A program made the position numbers and the translations under genes. Of a stretch of 17,664 nt of DNA, positions 14,693 through 17,664 are shown piece by piece (the first letter of the stretch is position 1; each line of letters starts with the position of its first letter). Under the pieces are notes generated by a model. That model did no database searches. It saw only the letters and a program-made list of their open reading frames with translations, and was not told the origin of the DNA. Source of the stretch: JAJZMA01 sp021850405 (lineage in GTDB: Bacteria; Chloroflexota; Dormibacteria; Aeolococcales; Aeolococcaceae); assembly GCA_027365835.1 (NCBI GenBank), contig DAHXLU010000027.1, positions 1 through 17,664 of the forward strand, written 5' to 3'.

Positions 14693-16081
14693 TCAGGCAA
14701 GACCCATGCCGCTGCGTTGCAGCGGTACTGAGAGTGCTGCCTTGCGAATCCTGTCGGCCGCATCCGACAGGGTCTGGCCCTTTGCGTTGCGTCCAGTCAA
14801 GGGATCTGCCGGGTGTACCAGCACCAGACGCAGCTGCTGCTGGCCAGCCATAACCTGTCTCGCCGCCTGGGAGACATCTGCGGCAGTAACACAGTTATGC
14901 CGCGCCACCAGTTCAGCAGGAGAGAGCAGCTCCTTTCCTGCCCCCCAGCGCCCAGCGTAATGAGAAACAAGGTCGGTAGCCTCCTCGGTGCGTGCGAGTA
15001 TTGAGGTGGCTATCTGTATCCTGGCCCGGGCAAGCTCGGCTGCAGATGGGGGCTCTGCCGCAAGCCTTGCCACCTCCCCCATGGCGAACCGCACCGCCCG
15101 CTCCTGCATGCCTGGGCTAGTGGTCATGTAGAGAGTAAATACCCCCGCATCCTGGAATGCCTGATGGAAAGCTTCCATGTCTGAGGCAAGGCCTGGCTGG
15201 TGCCGTACCATGGTGCGCAGCCGGGACGAATCCCCACAGGAAAGAACCGCCGCCAGAAGGTCAAAAGCCAGTTCCCTTGCTTCGGAAGCCTGGTCTGTGC
15301 CGGATGGAACACCAGGTACATTCAGCATGATTCGCGTCTGCTGACCCCTCGCTGAAGCAGTGACTGTCTTGCCTACGTACAGCTCTCCTGCACCCCATGT
15401 AGCTGGAACACGGGGAGGATTCTTGCCCGGCGGCATCTTTTCAACCAGCCGCTCAACCTCTGCTGGATCCAGTGTGGCACCACCCCCTATGATGACCGCC
15501 ATCTTGTGCGGATCATAGAACTTGCCGTAATAGTCGACCAGCGCCGGAACTTCGGAGGTTGCAACTACCGACATAACACCGCCAGCGCTCCATGCCATGG
15601 GCTGATCGCCCCCAAACGCCGCCTTGACCATGGCATCTCCCATCCAGGAGATCGGCTCCGCCGCATAGCTGGATAGCTCCTCCAGGACAGTGTTGCGCTC
15701 GTTGTGCCATTCGGCAGCAGGAAACGTAGGCTGAGTCACCATCCTGGTTATCACACGTGCGATTGAGTGCACGTACTGCTTCAGACCTGATGCATAGTAA
15801 CTGACCATCTCAGTGCCTGTAAACGCGTTCGCGCTGCCACCGTTCCTCTCGATGGTGTCATTGATTGCATACGCATTCGGATATCCCTTGCACCCCTTGA
15901 AGAAAAAGTGCTCCAGGGCGTGCGCATATCCTGCAGTGGCCGGTGTTTCATCTCTGGAGCCAGCACGTACCATTATCTGCACCTGGACCGTGTCCGCCTC
16001 GGGCACATAGATGCGGATATACTCCATCCCACTGGAAAGACAGAAACGCTGCGGAACGTACGGAGTCCCCTGATCGTTCAT
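14693..16081 (-). CDS. M16 family zinc peptidase, catalytic subunit
   Basis: From the ATG at 16081 the protein has 462 residues with the two-lobed M16B layout. The inverted zinc motif is H54-A-L-E57-H58, and the third ligand E134 (TVLEELS) lies exactly 76 residues after H58, as in the family. PTFPAAEWHNERNTV is also typical. In the C-terminal half the usual REKRGLxY reads RHQPGLAS (293-300), so the substrate-binding Tyr is Ser and the region has diverged. This points to a working zinc peptidase that needs a partner for substrate binding. Its ATG overlaps the upstream M16 stop by four nt (ATGA). An upstream in-frame extension to 16279 lies entirely within the partner gene and is not protein-like. 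No signal peptide is seen. Confidence 0.92.
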   Translation of the reverse strand: MNDQGTPYVPQRFCLSSGMEYIRIYVPEADTVQVQIMVRAGSRDETPATAGYAHALEHFFFKGCKGYPNAYAINDTIERNGGSANAFTGTEMVSYYASGLKQYVHSIARVITRMVTQPTFPAAEWHNERNTVLEELSSYAAEPISWMGDAMVKAAFGGDQPMAWSAGGVMSVVATSEVPALVDYYGKFYDPHKMAVIIGGGATLDPAEVERLVEKMPPGKNPPRVPATWGAGELYVGKTVTASARGQQTRIMLNVPGVPSGTDQASEARELAFDLLAAVLSCGDSSRLRTMVRHQPGLASDMEAFHQAFQDAGVFTLYMTTSPGMQERAVRFAMGEVARLAAEPPSAAELARARIQIATSILARTEEATDLVSHYAGRWGAGKELLSPAELVARHNCVTAADVSQAARQVMAGQQQLRLVLVHPADPLTGRNAKGQTLSDAADRIRKAALSVPLQRSGMGLA

Positions 16082-17430
16082 GCCACCTGCCTCTGCGGCT
16101 TCCCGCATATTGCACTGCGTAGCGCTGGGGTGATGTCGGAGGGAGCAACAAATACAAGACGCGTCATCTCCAGATTGGCTACGAGGGCCCGTGCCGCGTC
16201 GCGCACCTCTTCTCCGGTGACACTGGCGAGCTGGGCCATGCGCACCCCAGGCGTGGTGACCGCCCCGCCTACCGCCCACTGGTCTGCGAATGCAATCCCA
16301 CGGCGCAGCGCTGTCGCGGTCCTGCGCGCCACCCTGGCACAGGCCTGGGCTTTGGCCTTGGAAAGTTCCCGGGCATCCAGCCCACCAGTGGCAGGATCGC
16401 CAGTGGCGAGCGCCCTTATCTGGTCATAGGCTATCTGCAGTGCGGCGGGACCATTGGCAGGAGCCATCCACGTGTCCATGGTAAAGAGGCCTGTGTCACT
16501 AAGGATGTTCTGGCTGCACGAGATGCTGTACACAAGGCCACGTTTCTCTCGCACATGGTAAAAGAGGCGGCCCGACATACCAGCACTCAGCGCCGCCTGG
16601 AGCACATCAAAGGCGCGTGCCTTGCGTATGTCCAGCGCTCCGGCAGCATTGCGCAAGGGCGGCATTGGTGTTGATGCGCAAAGGGTAACCATGGGGCTCT
16701 CGCCATCTTCAGTACTCCGGATGCGCACCGTAGAGGTGGGGCTGGCTGGCCACCTTGCTGGTGCCCGCACTATCCTGGCTGTCCCCGAAGAAAGACTCGC
16801 AAATACCTCCTCCACGTCCCGCTCTTTCAGCCCGCCTCCCCCACTGATGACTAGCGCCATGCGGGACGGGTCAAAGACGGTGCCATGAAGCGCAAGCAGC
16901 TGCTCTGGAGTCGCTCCGCCAAGGCCCGCCATGCTCCCAAATAGTGGCCGCGAAAGGGAAGAACCAGAAGCCCAGCTCCCCTCAAAGAAGTGGGAATCAA
17001 CCCACGAAGAGGGAGAGTCCTCAGTGGCACGTATCTCCCGCATAAACAGAGCCTTGCGCTTTTTCAGCTCGGCGCCATCTGCAGCAGGCTTGCAGACCAG
17101 CTCTCCCATGAGGTTGAGCAGTTCAGAAGCCCGTTCAGCCGGAGCCAGCATCAGGACCTGGGTGGATTCCATATCGATCCGGGTCTCATACGTGGCGCCC
17201 AGTGCCTCCAGACGCTCCAGCAATGTCTCAGTTCCCATGCCGGTCGCAGTTCCACGGAAAAAGGTCTCGCCCAGGAGACGTAGCTGACCTGCCTCCCTGG
17301 CGGTTCCATCCCTAAGCCCATATCGCGACACCAGTGCCAGGGCAACCATGCTGTTTGCTGCGCTCTGATCGTTGATCAGGGTGAGCCCATTCCCCATGGT
17401 TGCAAGCCCCAGGCTGCCGCGATTTTGCAT
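16078..17430 (-). CDS. M16 family peptidase-like protein, non-catalytic subunit
   Basis: This 450-residue M16 protein has lost the zinc site: where paralogues read HFLEHMLFKGT it has RLLGETFFRGT (51-61), so both His residues are gone. The C-terminal half is well kept, with SGRLFYHVREKRGLVYS (286-302) holding R294 and Y301 at the seven-residue spacing of the M16 R/Y motif. Paired M16B enzymes such as mitochondrial processing peptidase and the Sphingomonas heterodimer divide the motifs this way, so this is probably the substrate-gripping partner of the next gene. The ATG at 17430 has an AGGGG ten nt upstream and is preferred; a GTG at 17460 would add ten residues. The insertion-element end lies about 100 nt upstream of the start, so the gene's promoter region may have been displaced or supplied by the element. 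Confidence 0.9.
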   Translation of the reverse strand: MQNRGSLGLATMGNGLTLINDQSAANSMVALALVSRYGLRDGTAREAGQLRLLGETFFRGTATGMGTETLLERLEALGATYETRIDMESTQVLMLAPAERASELLNLMGELVCKPAADGAELKKRKALFMREIRATEDSPSSWVDSHFFEGSWASGSSLSRPLFGSMAGLGGATPEQLLALHGTVFDPSRMALVISGGGGLKERDVEEVFASLSSGTARIVRAPARWPASPTSTVRIRSTEDGESPMVTLCASTPMPPLRNAAGALDIRKARAFDVLQAALSAGMSGRLFYHVREKRGLVYSISCSQNILSDTGLFTMDTWMAPANGPAALQIAYDQIRALATGDPATGGLDARELSKAKAQACARVARRTATALRRGIAFADQWAVGGAVTTPGVRMAQLASVTGEEVRDAARALVANLEMTRLVFVAPSDITPALRSAICGKPQRQVA

Positions 17431-17533
17431 GCTTGTGTTACCCCTAGTGCCAGCTGACACATCTTGCCCGCTGCTGAAAGTCTAGTGCGAGGCTGCAGAC
17501 ACTGGACGGACATTCTCAAGCGACATGTCGTGT

Positions 17534-17551
17534 TTCAGTGAAAATGTCGGT
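17534..17551 (+). repeat. Terminal repeat, copy 1
   Basis: TTCAGTGAAAATGTCGGT; matches copy 2 at 17 of 18 positions, with starts 25 nt apart in the same direction. Such tandem sites at an element end are probable transposase-binding sites. Confidence 0.7.
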
Positions 17552-17558
17552 CTAACTG

Positions 17559-17576
17559 TTCAGTGAAAGTGTCGGT
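17559..17576 (+). repeat. Terminal repeat, copy 2
   Basis: TTCAGTGAAAGTGTCGGT; one A-to-G difference from copy 1. The last base touches the AAGGAGG ribosome binding site of the transposase gene, so bound transposase could also repress its own expression (inference). Confidence 0.7.
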
Positions 17577-17590
17577 AAGGAGGATCCGAC

Positions 17591-17664
17591 ATGACACCAG
17601 GTGCACAAGATCGGTTTAATATCATTGGACTGCTGGCAGAGCGGGAAATCACTCTGGAGGAGGC
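17591..17664 (+). CDS. Transposase N-terminus (cut off by the window end)
   Basis: The visible start reads MTPGAQDRFNIIGLLAERE then ITLEEA. This resembles the N-terminal helix-turn-helix of ISNCY/IS481-type integrase-core transposases, which typically open with a short polar stretch, then a line such as LL-x-G-x-I-x-x-x-EA before a winged-helix domain. The ATG has an excellent ribosome binding site, AAGGAGG at 17577-17583, seven nt upstream. Only 24 complete codons are inside the window, so the family call rests on this short stretch and the repeats in front of it. Confidence 0.65.
   Translation, partial: MTPGAQDRFNIIGLLAEREITLEE

Larger units (their letters stand above)
17526..17664 (+). 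mobile_element. Left end of an insertion element (partial)
   Basis: A terminal region with two near-identical 18-bp repeats is followed directly by the start of a transposase-like gene. The likely tip is TGTCG at 17526, since ends of integrase-type (DDE) elements often begin TGT. Just before it the sequence forms the palindrome CGACATGTCG (17521-17530), which could straddle the junction. The rest of the element lies beyond the window, so target duplication and right end cannot be checked. Confidence 0.6.

Noticed and set aside
16082..16279. N-terminal extension of the catalytic M16 protein
   Set aside because: It lies inside the partner gene, is rich in Arg/Gly/Cys with no family likeness, and the ATG at 16081 has an ATGA overlap and a GAGGCAGG-type site upstream.

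Overview
The window comes from a bacterium of moderately high GC with dense, non-eukaryotic gene packing. The best lineage guess is Chloroflexota or a neighbouring phylum. The clues are the PII-like c-di-AMP receptor gene directly behind tmk, a SpoIIIAA/Ycf45-like AAA+ ATPase with a C-terminal R3H domain, the PdxS/PdxT route to vitamin B6, and tRNA genes with encoded CCA. This assignment is inference; no rRNA or other marker is present.

Layout. 1-1306 (+): a two-TM protein of unknown function with a proline-rich linker, preceded by a perfect 9-bp inverted repeat. 1381-6770 (-): a six-gene block transcribed as pdxS, pdxT, a double-GNAT protein, the R3H ATPase, tmk and a darA/pstA-like gene. 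The junctions from pdxT to tmk overlap by 4 or 8 nt and tmk-darA are 2 nt apart, so pdxT to darA is almost certainly one translationally coupled unit; pdxS lies about 120 nt upstream of pdxT across a hairpin. 6771-7169: no gene seen, but a strong hairpin lies between pdxS and a SRPBCC-fold gene at 7170-7619 (-). 7775-8013 (+): tRNA-Pro(CGG) and tRNA-Arg(CCT), then a nested stem-loop and about 700 nt without a convincing gene. 8769-9689 (+): a six-TM protein of unknown function. 10019-13294 (+): katG (GTG start, strong ribosome binding site) and an aldo/keto reductase, a plausible oxidative-stress/detoxification pair. 13355-17430 (-): two tandem, overlapping M16 peptidase genes followed by a membrane-anchored papain/C39-like protein. 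17526-17664: the left end of an insertion element with two near-identical 18-bp repeats and the first 24 codons of its transposase.

How the genes fit together. PdxS and PdxT form PLP synthase. The genes co-transcribed behind them join nucleotide metabolism (Tmk), c-di-AMP sensing (DarA-like) and a nucleic-acid-linked ATPase in one transcript. The two M16 proteins split the functional motifs: one keeps the HxxEH zinc site and lacks the substrate-binding Tyr, the other has lost HxxEH and keeps the R/Y motif. They therefore look like an obligate heterodimer, co-expressed with a membrane-tethered cysteine-peptidase-like protein. I see no CRISPR array, rRNA, defence system or prophage. The least explained parts are the M16/M16/C39-like cluster, the make-up of the pdx-tmk-darA block, and the structured intergenic regions.
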